Shown piece after piece: positions 45,797-56,915 of a stretch of DNA of 64,000 nt. A model generated the notes under the pieces. The model searched no databases. It worked only from the letters and a program-made list of their open reading frames with translations, and was not told the origin of the DNA. This stretch comes from Gracilaria gracilis (taxonomy: Eukaryota; Rhodophyta; Florideophyceae; Gracilariales; Gracilariaceae), in assembly GCA_030374805.1 (NCBI GenBank), contig JARGSG010000224.1, forward strand, positions 248,001 through 312,000, read 5' to 3'. Position 1 is the first letter of the stretch. Every line of letters starts with the position of its first letter. The position numbers and the translations under genes were made by a program.

Positions 45797-46716
45797 CTAC
45801 ATCTTCCTAGCCTCCTCCTCCTTCAGCTTTTTGAGACGCAGTGTCTCTTCGGATTTCTGTCGTTTGGCTAAAGCCGACTGTTCTTCACGTGTTACTTTTG
45901 CTTTCTGCTCTTCTTTTGCTTCCCGAGCGTCTTCCAGTCGCTTCGCAATAACCTCTCCGTATGTGAGGTAAACCGATGGAGCTTCTTTAGAAATGGCTGT
46001 TCGAGCCATGGGCACAGTTCCCTTGCTACAGGCATTGGTTCTGGTCGGAGTTCTTCTTGCTACTATTTCCTCCACCCGTGTGCGTTCCATGAGGGCAATC
46101 TGCTTCACACTATGAAGACCTGACGAAATGGTTTTTGACAACTGTACGTCACTAACAATTTACTCCCACTCCCTGCGTTCGGTCCGGCGTTGTGACCTCT
46201 CCTGACTTTGGCTGTTGCTTTGCTGCTTTTAACCCATTTCTCTTGCGCCCATCTATGAAAGTGGAAGTCAATAGGCTACATCCCACCTGCTTGGAAGTCC
46301 GTTTTCCCAACTGATCCCGTCAACGCACGGATCCCTGCGGCAGCCAGCTTCAACTTTATTCCCAGGTCTCCGAACTTGACGAGGGCCGTCCTGTTGAGGT
46401 GCCTATATGTGGCCTTTACGGTCTTTTTAAACTGCTTGTTAATATTTTGGTCGCTAGTCTGTAAGAAATGGCACGTATGGGCACTGCCCCTGGCAGGACT
46501 CTGACAGACTGAGATGTCGTTTCCTCTTGCTTCGGAGAGCCACGCATGGCTATTGGGAGACTTGTGCCCATCTAGTGTGAGGAGCATGGGGCACCCATTT
46601 AGAATCTCTTCGGTGTGTTTCCGAATATGGCCGATAACGAAGTGGATATGTTCCCTAACCATGGAGCCATTCTCCGTTCCCAAAAAAAGCTATCTTTGGG
46701 AACCGGTCTTTTCGGG
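45797..46716 (-). pseudogene. DDE_1 transposase, C-terminal part (left of piggyBac)
   Basis: Minus-strand reading from 46683 contains GEHxHFVIGHIRKHTEEI-type sequence, then PMLLTLDGHKSPNSHAWL (second catalytic Asp region) and HFLQTSDQNINKQFKKTVKATY (third Asp region). After a frame change comes a Lys/Glu-rich tail (45797-46141, VIAKRLEDAREAKEEQKAKV) that may form a coiled coil. This matches the DDE_1 (pogo/jerky-like) superfamily. The N-terminal part lies beyond 50527, separated by the piggyBac insertion. Confidence 0.65.
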
Positions 46717-47042
46717 TTAACCCTTTGAACACTAAAAAGTTATGTCAGTTGAAATAGACATAACTTCTACATCTGATTGGGCTCTAGCGTAAAGCCTTGG
46801 CCGTTAGTCTCACATGTGTCTCTTTCGCTTATGTATTGCTCAGGAGACATAAGAATGTACACCTTATTGGCTGAATTCAGAATATCTGCTGATGACAACC
46901 AATGAAGAATTCCATTATGGACCAGCTATATCTCGCTGAGCAGCGTGATTTCTACCGCACTGCATAATGTGTCTAGACTTCATGTAGGTATCGTGTGTAC
47001 AAACGGAATTTGCCCCAAAAATGGGGGCGCAAGGTAGCCAAA

Positions 47043-49185
47043 ATGTGCGAGGAGCCCTTCGTAACAACATTTCACCCACCAAAAGACGTGGCCCATGCAT
47101 CTTTTGCTTTCAAAATTAGAAGTGCTATATCTCAAGTGCCTAGGAATGTTTTTCCGATGACAGACAGCCTACAGCAAGCGTCCGTCATTGAACAGGACGG
47201 TGACACAATGGTTCAGAACGCCGCAGAGTGCAATGTAGAGCGTGCCGGACAGCTTTATTGGGATAATGAAGATACGGAGAAATTTGCAGTGGGTGCTGTG
47301 GGGTCTGAGGAGAAACAAGTACCGTGTGAGTCACACGGTTCCGTTTTGCGCAAAATGGGCAAAGATCATTGGACTTCATTTGCAAAAGTCCATGTTATTC
47401 GCAGAACATATGCACAGAAGAAAGAGCTGGGTCTGTTTTTCTTATTTCTAAACACATCCTATCTCAACTGCATCAGAGACTGGACCAGCAAAGAACTAAT
47501 AAAACGTGGAGGAAGGCTCAAATCACTCTGTATGGACGAACTATTGACCTACATAGGGCTGGGACTCGTGACCTCGGTACATAAATTGAATCGACTCGAA
47601 GAGTACTGGTCTAAATCTTACTTACTAGGTACATCTTTTTTAAAAAAGGTAATGGCTAGGGACAGCTTCATGGATATACGAAGCGCTATACGGACGTATT
47701 CTGCATATGATGCAGAGAGTGCGGTGGTGGATTCTCTATGGCACAGCCACACACTATTGGAGCACTTTCCCCGTAATGCAGCATCCTTGACAATTTCGTT
47801 GGGAGTCAGTTCTTTAGATGAAAATACGATTAGATGCAAGGGGCGTACTGCCGCTCGATTTTACATGAAAGCAAACCAATCAAGTTCGTTATTCTTTTTT
47901 ACGCAGTAGTGGGTTGATCTCACGCGTATCTTTATAGTCTTCAGAACAATGGGTTTGGGGATAATAGTAGCCGGTTCCTTGTTCAAAGGTACACTCATTT
48001 GTTTCGAATTCTTCGCGGTGCAGTTGAGCGAGAAGTGAACAGGGCATTCTTTCCAAAGTCGACAACGTCGGCTTTGTGGTGTGCCCAAATGGCAGACCAG
48101 ACGCAGTTGCATACCACCCCTAATGAAGGACGGTTAATGGTCATGGGCAACTTCTATACGCACCATTTCTTAGCGCATCAACTGGACAGATTGAGTGACA
48201 ATGAGTGCAAAATACTTGACACAGTACGGTTTACGAACGTCGACGGTCTCAACCGCCCTGCGCTCCGAGAAGCAATGGATGGCATCAAACATTCTGCGCG
48301 CGGTGAATGGCGTTTGGTGCAAGTATTTCACAAAAGCGAAGGTCGAAATGCTTCTAATCAAGTGGCTCAAAACTCTGGGTACATCCTCTACAAAGACGGT
48401 CTGTTGTTATGTTCTATACGAAAGACTTAGCCGGCACACCGACTTCGCGCATCCAGGGTGCCGATGATGACGCCATTGCTTTCGTACACGGGCTTGCGCC
48501 TATACAGCGCTGGACTGGAGAAGAGTGTCTGCGCCGATCAACCTTGGAAGTACCGGCTATCATCGTAGCATATAACCTTTTCATGAATGGAGTAGATAGA
48601 TTTGATGAATTCAGATCTACGTCAGCAACGGTCCGAAAAGAACAGAGAGCAACTATAAGTTTTCTTACCGTTGTTTTGAACGCAAGAATCATAAATGCAC
48701 ACGCTCTTCTGAATGCCATCCCACACCCTGGCGAACGTATTCCAGACGCTTGGTTGACGAAGCGGCGCATCATCCAGCAACTAGTTATGGACCACGTACG
48801 GTAGAAGCAAAAAAGAGCGACGCTCCTTCCGCTACCATCTTTTACTAGCGCTGCTAATGTCGGTGAAAACGAGAGGCCACTCACCACCGTGCAACATTTC
48901 CTGCTCGAAACAGAGGGTCGAAAGAGCGTACATTGCATGCTATGCACTCATCTGTCGCCGAATGGTCGTGAAGAATACACTTTCTACTTTTGCACGGAGT
49001 GCCAACGTGGCTTCCATGTAAATTTTTTCACCATGTTCCACCATAAGGACGCCATACGCTACACTCGACCTAAAGTATACCATGCGGTAGTATCGGCCAC
49101 CACCTCTCTAGATTCTGCTCGTCATCGCAATCGACGTAATAAAGCTACACCAATGCTCAGTAATGCAAAGCTGTTACCCAAATAA
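47043..49185 (+). pseudogene. PiggyBac transposase (broken, catalytic Asp lost)
   Basis: The start is uncertain; 47043 is the first plausible ATG. Recognisable blocks: LTYIGLGLVTSVHKLNRLEEYWSK, MARDSFMDIRSAIR, SLGVSSLDENTIRCKGR (first Asp, about 47820), LMVMGNFYTHHFLAHQLD (second Asp replaced by Gly, about 48145) and VAYNLFMNGVDRFDEF (third Asp, about 48600). The C-terminal cysteine-rich finger reads CMLCTH...YTFYFCTECQRGFHVNFFTMFH (48930-49040). Frame changes lie near 47910-48000, 48410 and 48810. This matches DDE_Tnp_1_7 organisation, and the D-to-G change plus frameshifts mean it is inactive. Confidence 0.85.
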
Positions 49186-49719
49186 TAAACTTACTCTTCC
49201 TTGACACTCAGGTAGGCTCCTCTTTCGTCAGGCCAAATCTTCCTAATTCCGTCCAACGCGTAATTGGGTAGTTGCATTCTTCGTCAATTTCTAAGGAGGT
49301 CGTAACGCTCGAAAATGTACGTTCTATACGCCTGTTTTCGAGCCTTGTTGTTTTCTGTGGCATACACACCTGTTACGGGGAACTTCAGAGCATTTTTGTT
49401 CATAACCGACGGTCCCAACTGCATCCAGTGACAGGGTGTGCCCCCGAACTGTCTGCAAGCGACGTTTTCGTTATCAACTGTGACCTCGGGAATCCGAGGT
49501 CGATCCTGAAGTCCAGAATGTTGTTCGGAAGTGGCATTACAGTCACTTGCTTTTTGGCTGGGTAGCACATTAGTCTGTGTTCCAATCTCCATATCGTGAA
49601 TAGTACCTGTGTGTTTTTCATACTTCATCGTCAAAGAAGCACTAGCTTCCACTTGCCCTTCATTTTTATCCGTGTTGACGTAGATATTTTGCGGTGTACG
49701 ACGGCAGTTAGGACAAACA

Positions 49720-49956
49720 ATGGAAGCACAAGACCATATCGGGGTTGTAACACGTTCTGCTTTCCGCGTGGACAAGGATTGGAGAGCCGCAAACGCATGG
49801 GAGCCCACCAAAAAGCCGAGGAAGCACCGAGGGGCAGCCCAAAGAAATGCTGAAATTAGAAGGCAGTTAAAACTGGCGAATGTGGAGGGAGTAGTGCAGA
49901 GTAGCAAACCCAGAGTGATTTCGTTTCACGAAGGGAAGCTATTTCGTTTGCAGTAG
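49720..49956 (+). CDS. Small basic ORF inside the piggyBac element
   Basis: 78 codons from ATG 49720 (MEAQDHIGVVTRSAFRVDKD) with basic KKPRKHRG and RRQLKLANVEG. It lies 3' of the transposase, before the right end. No family recognised. It may be chance, since an overlapping minus-strand frame of 207 codons is also open. Confidence 0.25.
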   Translation: MEAQDHIGVVTRSAFRVDKDWRAANAWEPTKKPRKHRGAAQRNAEIRRQLKLANVEGVVQSSKPRVISFHEGKLFRLQ

Positions 49957-50326
49957 ACAAATTGGAGGGCAGCGGAAGGTGACAGAGCGCAGAACAGTAC
50001 AGAAAAGCACAGTAACAATGCAAAAAATCTTTGCGCGACGAAGCGCAGCCGACAAATGAAAAAGGACGGGAGCGCGTAATTATAAGCCTGTGGTGTGCAG
50101 CGAACGCGGGGTACTGAAGCCGAGAAGTGGTGTCAATATGGAGTTCGATTCACGGCGGAAAAGGCAACGCAAAGTGATGAAACGGCAGCAAATATTGGCG
50201 AAACGCGGTTACCCACTGTGGAGTACCAAGGGCGGGGGAATAGTGAAGTTGAAAGTTTGACGGACGTAAGAAGGCAGCGAAAGTTTGGGAAAGGCAAATG
50301 AAGGAGGGTGAAGAGGGTGAGATAGT

Positions 50327-50364
50327 GGCGGCGCTTAGAGAACGGCGGCGCTTAGAGAACGGTG
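50327..50364. repeat. 18-bp direct repeat near the right end of piggyBac
   Basis: GGCGGCGCTTAGAGAACG occurs twice in tandem, followed by a shorter GTGTCGCT remnant. Confidence 0.85.
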
Positions 50365-50527
50365 TCGCTAAAAAAACATTTGATTGCATGACACGCGCAC
50401 AAGTGTGTCAATCAATCAACTGTCGTCCGTCTTGACCCGCAGACTGCACTTGTCTTTCGCCAACCTTATTGGCTTTTCTTATGTCTATCTCTATGGACAT
50501 AAATTCTTTCAGTGTTGATAGAGTTAA

Positions 50528-51188
50528 CCAGAAAAGCCACAGTCGTCTTTGTCGATCTCCTCACAAAGAGATTCGAACCAACGCGACATAGTATATTTCC
50601 CAGCGAAGGTGAAAAAGAGAGGCAGAACGTGTCCAGAGACAGAGGCGATAATATCGGCTGTGAGATGTTTCCCTGTGGGGCAAAGGCGGGAGCGGAAAGG
50701 AAGAACACCAACCACGCCAGCCCGTACGCACAAAAGACGTTCAGCCTTGCTCCCTATTGGGGAAGAGCAGCGGCAGAACCCTCCGATGAGGCCGTCACGT
50801 GACGGGTATAACCCCGGGCAGCCTCTTCCTGATTTACAGACGGAGGTTGAGGTTGGCAATCAGGAAGCCAAAAGGATGGAATCCATTGGGTGTGGAGTCT
50901 TCTGTAATGGACGGGGCGAAATAGAAGGAAGCAAAACAAGCCGCACTGCGGCGTATAAACTCTTGAGAGCGGGGAATAATCCCGAGACAAAAAGGGCAAA
51001 CTGTTACGACGGGGCGAAGTATAGCGAAGCCGTAGGACGTAAAACAAAAAAATTATGCCAAAGAATGATAAATAAATGGCTGCAAAGACGGATCGGTGCT
51101 TTCCAGTGACAGAGGTGGATAACTTGTCCGCATAAGTGGCGGTGTTCCCCGGGAATGAAGCGGAAGACCGTGCCCAAGCGTAACTCAA
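50528..51188 (-). pseudogene. DDE_1 transposase, N-terminal part (right of piggyBac)
   Basis: Minus-strand reading around 50859-50535 gives ERLLCVRAGVVG, KHLTADIIASVSGHVLPLFFTFAGKY and WFESLCEEID. This is the region between the first catalytic Asp and the GK/W segment of DDE_1 transposases. The upstream part to about 51188 is degraded. It continues the gene at 45797-46716 once the piggyBac element is removed. Confidence 0.55.
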
Positions 51189-52340
51189 GCTAGAGCCAAA
51201 GCATCGTTGAGGTTTACTTTCCGTACAGTGACGGCAAGGGCAGCCAGTTTTATACAGCTATCAAAAGTCATCTAAAATATCTAAGTGCCCGGCACGCCGG
51301 CCAACACTACTTACATGTATCTCCGTGGCTCTCTTGCAACGGCGAACCTGGTAATTGGACGTGGGCACACACGTGTCATGCTAATCATAGGCAGATCCCT
51401 AATCAAAGCCAAGTGGCCAAATAGACTTCATAATAATAGAAAGTTCAGCCGAAAATAACAACGGATATATGAGTGGTATCCCCCTGAGTTTCGGTCAAGG
51501 GCAATTGCTCTAGATTTCCCTTGGCCTCGAATGTGAGATTAAAACCACAATGGTGAGTATCGCCATCAGCAAATTCCTTTTCAGTTTTATTTTTGCTTAT
51601 GCTAACTTGGATTTCGTCTTTATTCCATATAAAATCAAGATCAACATAAATCTTGGGAGTTTTCTCCTCGCAGAATTTAGAGGCGTTTGAACTTGATAAA
51701 ACTGGATCTAGGTCCTCATATGCAAGCTTTGAGGCTTCTTTATTTTCCATCTCAGGGTAAGTGAAACTTCTGTGTTTTTCGGGAAAGCTTCTGACTCAGT
51801 CATCAGTTACATTTATTTTCTGGAAGTTCTTGCTCCCGTCTTCAGAAATTTGTGTCGATCGATTTAAGAGTGGTTTTGGTAACGGCAAAGGCAACAGTTT
51901 GTCACTTTTTTCATGCAATTGACTACGTTTCTTTCTTTCTTCTATGAAAAAATTGTTTGCTGTTTTTTTCAAGGTATGGGTGTAGTAATCCTTCGAAGAT
52001 TGTTTACTTTAACTTCCATTACGTGCTAATTGATGTTGAACATTGCTTCCAGGGAAAGTAGTAAGTGCGGATATACGTTTAAAGGAACGAGCTGGTTTAA
52101 GAGGTCTACTACAGTTTGTCTTTGTTTTTTATGGTTTGTTGCAAGGGTTTACGAACAAACGAGGCCTTTATTTATGGAATTTGAAATGGTCGTTGATTAC
52201 GCAGTTGCGTGTGCCTGGGTGGACATCATCCAGAGTCGCCGGTTTACGGCAGCGGCTGTTAGCTAAAGAACGGTTCGTTCGAGGCGTAGGGCCAGCGTGC
52301 GGTACTCGGTGATCGGGTTAGACCCACGTACACTGCTAAC
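51189..52340. other. Region with no recognised gene; one possible minus-strand ORF
   Basis: A 101-codon minus-strand frame at 51445-51750 (MENKEASKLAYEDLDPVL) is acidic and ends near a DTTHISVVIF sequence. I recognise no family. The rest shows no coding signal. The right edge borders the 3' end of the LINE. Confidence 0.3.
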
Positions 52341-55300
52341 CTACTCAGCTATGCAGCGGGCGAACTGTTTTGCGGAGTCTCCAAGGCCTCCATGAAAGTC
52401 AAACGCAAAGGGGACAAACTCGACGCTGTTATCCGAGCAGATTGCGTCGTATTTGGTGCGCGTTAAGGCTTCGGCTTTCGTTGCTGCCGCCGCTGCGTTT
52501 CGTGCTGCTGCGAGGGTGTAATTGCGGCTAGCCGGGCTCGCCACTATGACATCAACGCCGATGGGTTTCGCATGGAATTTTATATCGTCAATAAGCAGAT
52601 CCATTCGCCACTGAGCTTTTTCGTCAAGGTGCTGCTGGGATGGAAACTTCCATTCTTTGGAGACTTGCAGGCTAAGGGGAGGTTGTTTCAAGCAGTTGTA
52701 GAACACATCTCGAAGGGCCTTATGGCGTCGGGTGGCACCTAGTCCTATTGGGCATACCATAGCATGGTAACCCAGTGGATCTAACAGTGGCACAGAGACG
52801 GCGTTCGATCAAGCGCATGACATACAGGGTGTGTTAGAGAAAAGTCTTTCGCCAAGACGAAGATCTATCATAGTTTTCATGATTTCCGGCGCTGGTGACG
52901 GGTTTGATGTGGGGTGGATGAAAGAAGTAAAACAAAGCGACGCCTCTACTGTGGAGACAGATTTGAGACGCGCACGTTGAAGACGGTGAGTGTAGGTCCC
53001 CGTTCGGGGAGGGGCGTGCAGAGAAGCTAAGTGATCTATGATCGCATCTTGATACAGATGTTGCAACTTGGCGATGCTGCCATTCTCGTCCGCTCTGGCT
53101 GTCAAAGAGTCGAACGCAAATTCCTGCGACAGCGCGCAAGAGTCTTTAATGACATTGGCGATTTGCGCCAAACGCATGAAGTGAGAGCGTACCACCGCAA
53201 ATGGCTGGAGAGCTTGCTGTATCTCTGATTTGATTAATGACCAGGCTGCCATGAAGGAGGAAAAAAAAGCTGCACTACGCACCCATGAGGCTCTGGGAAG
53301 ACCAAGACCGCCCTTGTTGAAAGGGAGGCAGGCTCTCTTCCAGCCTTGTGTGCTAATCTGTCGGTGGATCTGTTGAAACACCCTTCGCTGTTCTTCATCG
53401 AAATATTTGACTTCGAACTAGGTTAAATGCGGCGGGGTAGTACGCAGAACGTATGTGAATTTGCAGGCACCTGCACAGAAGCGCAGCAGGGCCAGAGCTA
53501 TATGAGGGTCGTTTAAAGCGGCAAGGGCATCACAGAGGGCACGCTGTTGGGCTCTACCAGACCGCAATGCCTTTTTGACGGCATTGCCGTGACCAAATGA
53601 GGCACCGAGCACGGTAATAGCCTTGTCATGATTGATGGAAGCAGGGACGCTCGGAACTGTCGGACTTCGCCACTACCATCCGACTGATTTTTGTAGCTTA
53701 GGAACTAACCCAATCCGGGCTCCCTCGGTGTTTAGCGTTGTGAGGAAAGAAGACGCCATGTCACGTTTCAAGAGGGAGTTTCCGTCATCTGCGTAGAAGA
53801 GGTTTAGAACAGGCTGGAAACGGTCCTGCAATTTGAGGACAAGTGGATGAAAGGCTAGGGCGAAGAGAAGCGGACTGAGCGGATCGCCTTGTTGCGTGCC
53901 CGTTCTGCTCTCCATAATGAACTCTCCAAAGCGTAACGAAATTACCGCGTGGTAGCAGTAGTGTACGAATCGGGCCATACCCGAAGCATTTTTGATGAAT
54001 TCGTTCAGGATGAGTTGGCGCTCCACTGTGTTGAAGGCGTTTGTGGCATCGATGCTGAGAAGTACCAAGTCCTCTCTTCGCAGTTTGTTTGAAACATTGC
54101 GGAGGATATGAACAATTGCTTCGCTGCCACAGGAGGTTCCGAAACCTAACTGGTGAGGGCGCAAGTACGATTGTACTGAGGGGTCTCTGGACATAATTTG
54201 GGCCACCATTCGGGCTATGAATCTACGCCAGACCAGCCCAATAGCAAGGGGTCGCAGTTTGGAGGAGCGGGGTTTTGGAATGCCTATGAGGCTTCCTGTG
54301 GAGAACCACTGCTCGGAACCGGAAGGTAGGCCACCAGCGATGACAGCATTGACGAACGAAGTCACTTCCTTAAGAATGGGGCGATCTGGGGGTTGGCCAC
54401 TCGGCGTTGCCGCCAGGTACTTGAGAAAGAGCGAACGCATTCCGTCTGCCCCTGTAGAAGAACCTTTAGACGTTTGTAGGATTGTCCTGCAAACGAAAGC
54501 CTCGTCAAGCGCCAGTGGGGATGGCAGGAACTGCGGGGGGGCGGGGGTAGGGGTGAGAGGGATAGAGGGAGGCGGGTGGAGATTGGCCAGAGTTGTTGCA
54601 GTCTGTTCGGACGGCGTGACTGGTTGGGATTCAGCACCCAGGATGGCACATGCTTCTGTGTATTCACCATCTAGGAAGGCCTTTCTGGCTCTCCGCTGTT
54701 TGTTCGAAGGAGATGAAGATTGGCCTGGTGTACGTAAGTGGGCCACACAGGCCTCGTCATATAAAGTATTCCATTCGCCACGCAGCGCAATGTAGACTCT
54801 GCGTTTGATGGAACGGTGGAGCGAGGGTTGGTTTCTATTTAGTGCTTCTCCGCGGCCGTTTCGGCGGAAGACAAGCTTGGGCGTGGCGATCAGGCGCGTA
54901 AGGCAGTGCTGTTTGAGGGAAAGCGTACAAGCTGTGTTGAAATTGTGTAGCAGGTGGTAGTACAGTTCAATGTAGTCCAGGCGCAAAGACCGAGGGAGGA
55001 ACTCGATGGTTGACAAACGTAGATCAAGAATGGTGGTAATTGAGGGGCAGTCACCCACAGTGGGGGAGGCGACATAGCAGGGGGAAAACAAGTACGGCAG
55101 GAGGTGTCTCTCTCAGATACGTTGTAGTTTTACGCTGGTTGTGGTGTCCGTAGGATATACGGTGTTGCTTTGTAAGGCCGTGAAGCGGTTTTCATTGCGG
55201 ATAGAGCGGTTTAACGTCGGAGAACGGTTAATATGAGTACTCGGTTGCCTGGTGGTCTCATGCTCACCTACGCTTGGTCCAGGAGGTGAGAAATCCATTG

Positions 55301-55550
55301 GGGCCGTGGATTGGGCGGCAAGGGTTAAAGCCCCTGGCTTTTGCCTCTGGCCCACGGCTGGCGAAGATTGCGTCGCTGCTAGCGGTGCTCGGGGTGGAAT
55401 TGGTTGAATCATGGACGACGGAGCACTTTGCTTGTACGCAGAGAAGCAGCGGTTTTCGTGCTCTCGCAGTGCATCGGCAAAGGGCAGTCGGGGTCTCCAA
55501 TAGGTTGCTGGTGATTCCAAACGGTTGATTTCTTCCGGCGGTTTCAACAC
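52341..55550 (-). pseudogene. LINE ORF2: reverse transcriptase and restriction-like endonuclease
   Basis: One frame of about 1070 codons runs from 55550 to 52341 with four in-frame stops (about 55112 TGA, 53672 TAG, 53417 TAG, 52808 TGA) and no frameshift. The RT motifs are intact: IGIPKPRSSKLRPLAIG, LLSIDATNAFNTVER (motif A Asp), GTQQGDPLSPLLFALAF and FYADDGNSLL (YxDD). Downstream come a thumb-like region, CMSC and LDPLGYHAMVCPIGLGATRRHKALRD. After that WRMDLLIDDIKF and PIGVDVIVASPAS fit the PD-(D/E)xK endonuclease. All stops are TGA or TAG, consistent with transition decay. Confidence 0.82.
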
Positions 55551-55618
55551 AAGCTGTAAGAGGTCATCACTTGAGTCCGTTTTAGGGAAAAGGTCAAGAA
55601 GGTTTTCGATGGGGTCGA

Positions 55619-56310
55619 CTATAATCTTGAGATCACGAGTGATACCACAATGACGGACTGCAGTCTCGTGAAATCGATCATAGGCCGGTTGAGAAGGAGA
55701 ATGCGGCTTTCTGGGGCGAACACCAAGAAACTGCGCGGACCACTGGTTCTTACAATTGTTTGGGGTTCGCGAATACCAGCTTCGGCTAGGCAGCGAGTAA
55801 TGTTAAACAAATTTTGCATGGGCCTTTGCTGCGTTGCGGTGCGAAGGACGGTAAATTTTTTTCCCTTATATCCGATTGTGTTTACTGCAGTACGATAGAT
55901 GCGGTTCCGAGCGTTCTTTGGGAGCTCGAAGTTGCTGGAGTTGAATTGATTGATCGATGCAGTGGTCTGAGGCGTGATCGCAGGCATACGTGACGATTTT
56001 GATGCAGTCGCTTTTCGAAAACGGCGTTGGAGAACCTGTGCATACGTAATTTTGCTGGGTCAGGTACGATTTTCTTTTCATATTTTTCAGTTGAAAGCTT
56101 GGAGGAGAGAGTATCTGATAAGGTGTGATTGGAACTTATCTTGCCCTGAATGTAGGAAGCAAAGGCTCCTATGTCGGCGAAATTACCGGTTAATAGGTGT
56201 GAGAAGCTTGAAATGTTTGTTTCAGTGGCGTAAAACGTCAACAAACTTTTTGATATCCGCGGCTCTGCTGAAGTCCAGCTTGGGGCTAAACATTTTGTTG
56301 GAGGTCATGA
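55619..56310 (-). pseudogene. LINE ORF1-like region
   Basis: Minus-strand reading from about 56307 (MTSNKMFSPKLDFSRAADIKKFVDVL) continues, after stops and a frame change, as KNARNRIYRTAVNTIGYKGKKFTVLRTATQQRPMQ and REPQTIVRTSGPRSFLVFAPESR. It precedes ORF2. No RNA-binding motif is recognised. It could be the element's own first ORF or an N-terminal extension of ORF2. Confidence 0.4.
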
Positions 56311-56915
56311 TAAACTAGAGGAAAGCATGCACCTACATGTACGATCTACTTTGATACAGAGTTTTAAGCTTCGCTGCAAGGACGGAGTTTTTGATCGCCA
56401 TTGCGAGGGGACGTTAGAAACAAGTCTGCGTTTGAGTTTCAACAAGCTGGGAGAGGTAGTTCAAAATTGTCTAGGATACTTGCAAAGGTGTCTTTGGGTG
56501 AACAGCGTTGAATAATCTGCAATTTTTTTGCATAGAAACGGTGACCATTTGGATCAAAGACAATTGCGATTTTAATTATTCTGCAAAGGGTAAAAACTGC
56601 GTATGTAAAATTGTATTGGTCTGTGTTTCCCTTTGATCCGGCGCGCATTCGATTTGAACTATCTGCTGTTATCCTGGTCGGGTTTTATAGCCGTAGTTGT
56701 GGGTCTAAGAGTCGCATATACACGTTCGTAGTTCAAAAAAAATTTCGCGCATTTTCCCCCAGCTTTCTACTGGTGAGGAAGAAGCCGAGAAATGCTGTTA
56801 TGGCGAGCGTGGAGGTGCTGTGCGGAGGCTACTACGGGCCACAGAGGGCGATTTTCTTCGGGAGCTTTAAGTGTTCATCAGTTTCCTGCGTTCAGGTTTG
56901 CCCTGACCTGGAAGG

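Larger units (their letters stand above)
46717..50527 (+). mobile_element. PiggyBac-type transposon (3.8 kb)
   Basis: TTAA occurs at 46717-46720 and 50524-50527, the piggyBac target duplication. The left tip is CCCTTTGAACACTAAAAAG. The right tip reads inward CTCTATCAACACTGAAAG, a diverged inverted repeat. Both tips are followed by a small palindrome GTTATGTC...GACATAAC (46739-46764; TTATGTC...GACATAA at about 50479-50501). The element encodes a broken piggyBac transposase and split a DDE_1 gene that lies on both sides. Confidence 0.85.
52341..56310 (-). mobile_element. LINE-type retrotransposon with restriction-like endonuclease
   Basis: A minus-strand non-LTR element with an upstream ORF (about 56310-55619) and an RT/endonuclease ORF (55550-52341). 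The endonuclease sits C-terminal to the RT next to a CxxC...H...C cluster, the arrangement known for R2-like/restriction-like-endonuclease LINEs. No poly-A or target duplication was identified, so both ends are approximate. Confidence 0.7.

Noticed and set aside
50560-50600. TTCGAA-containing tRNA-like T-arm on the minus strand
   Set aside because: The five-base stem around the loop does not pair (several mismatches) and no anticodon or acceptor arm fits.
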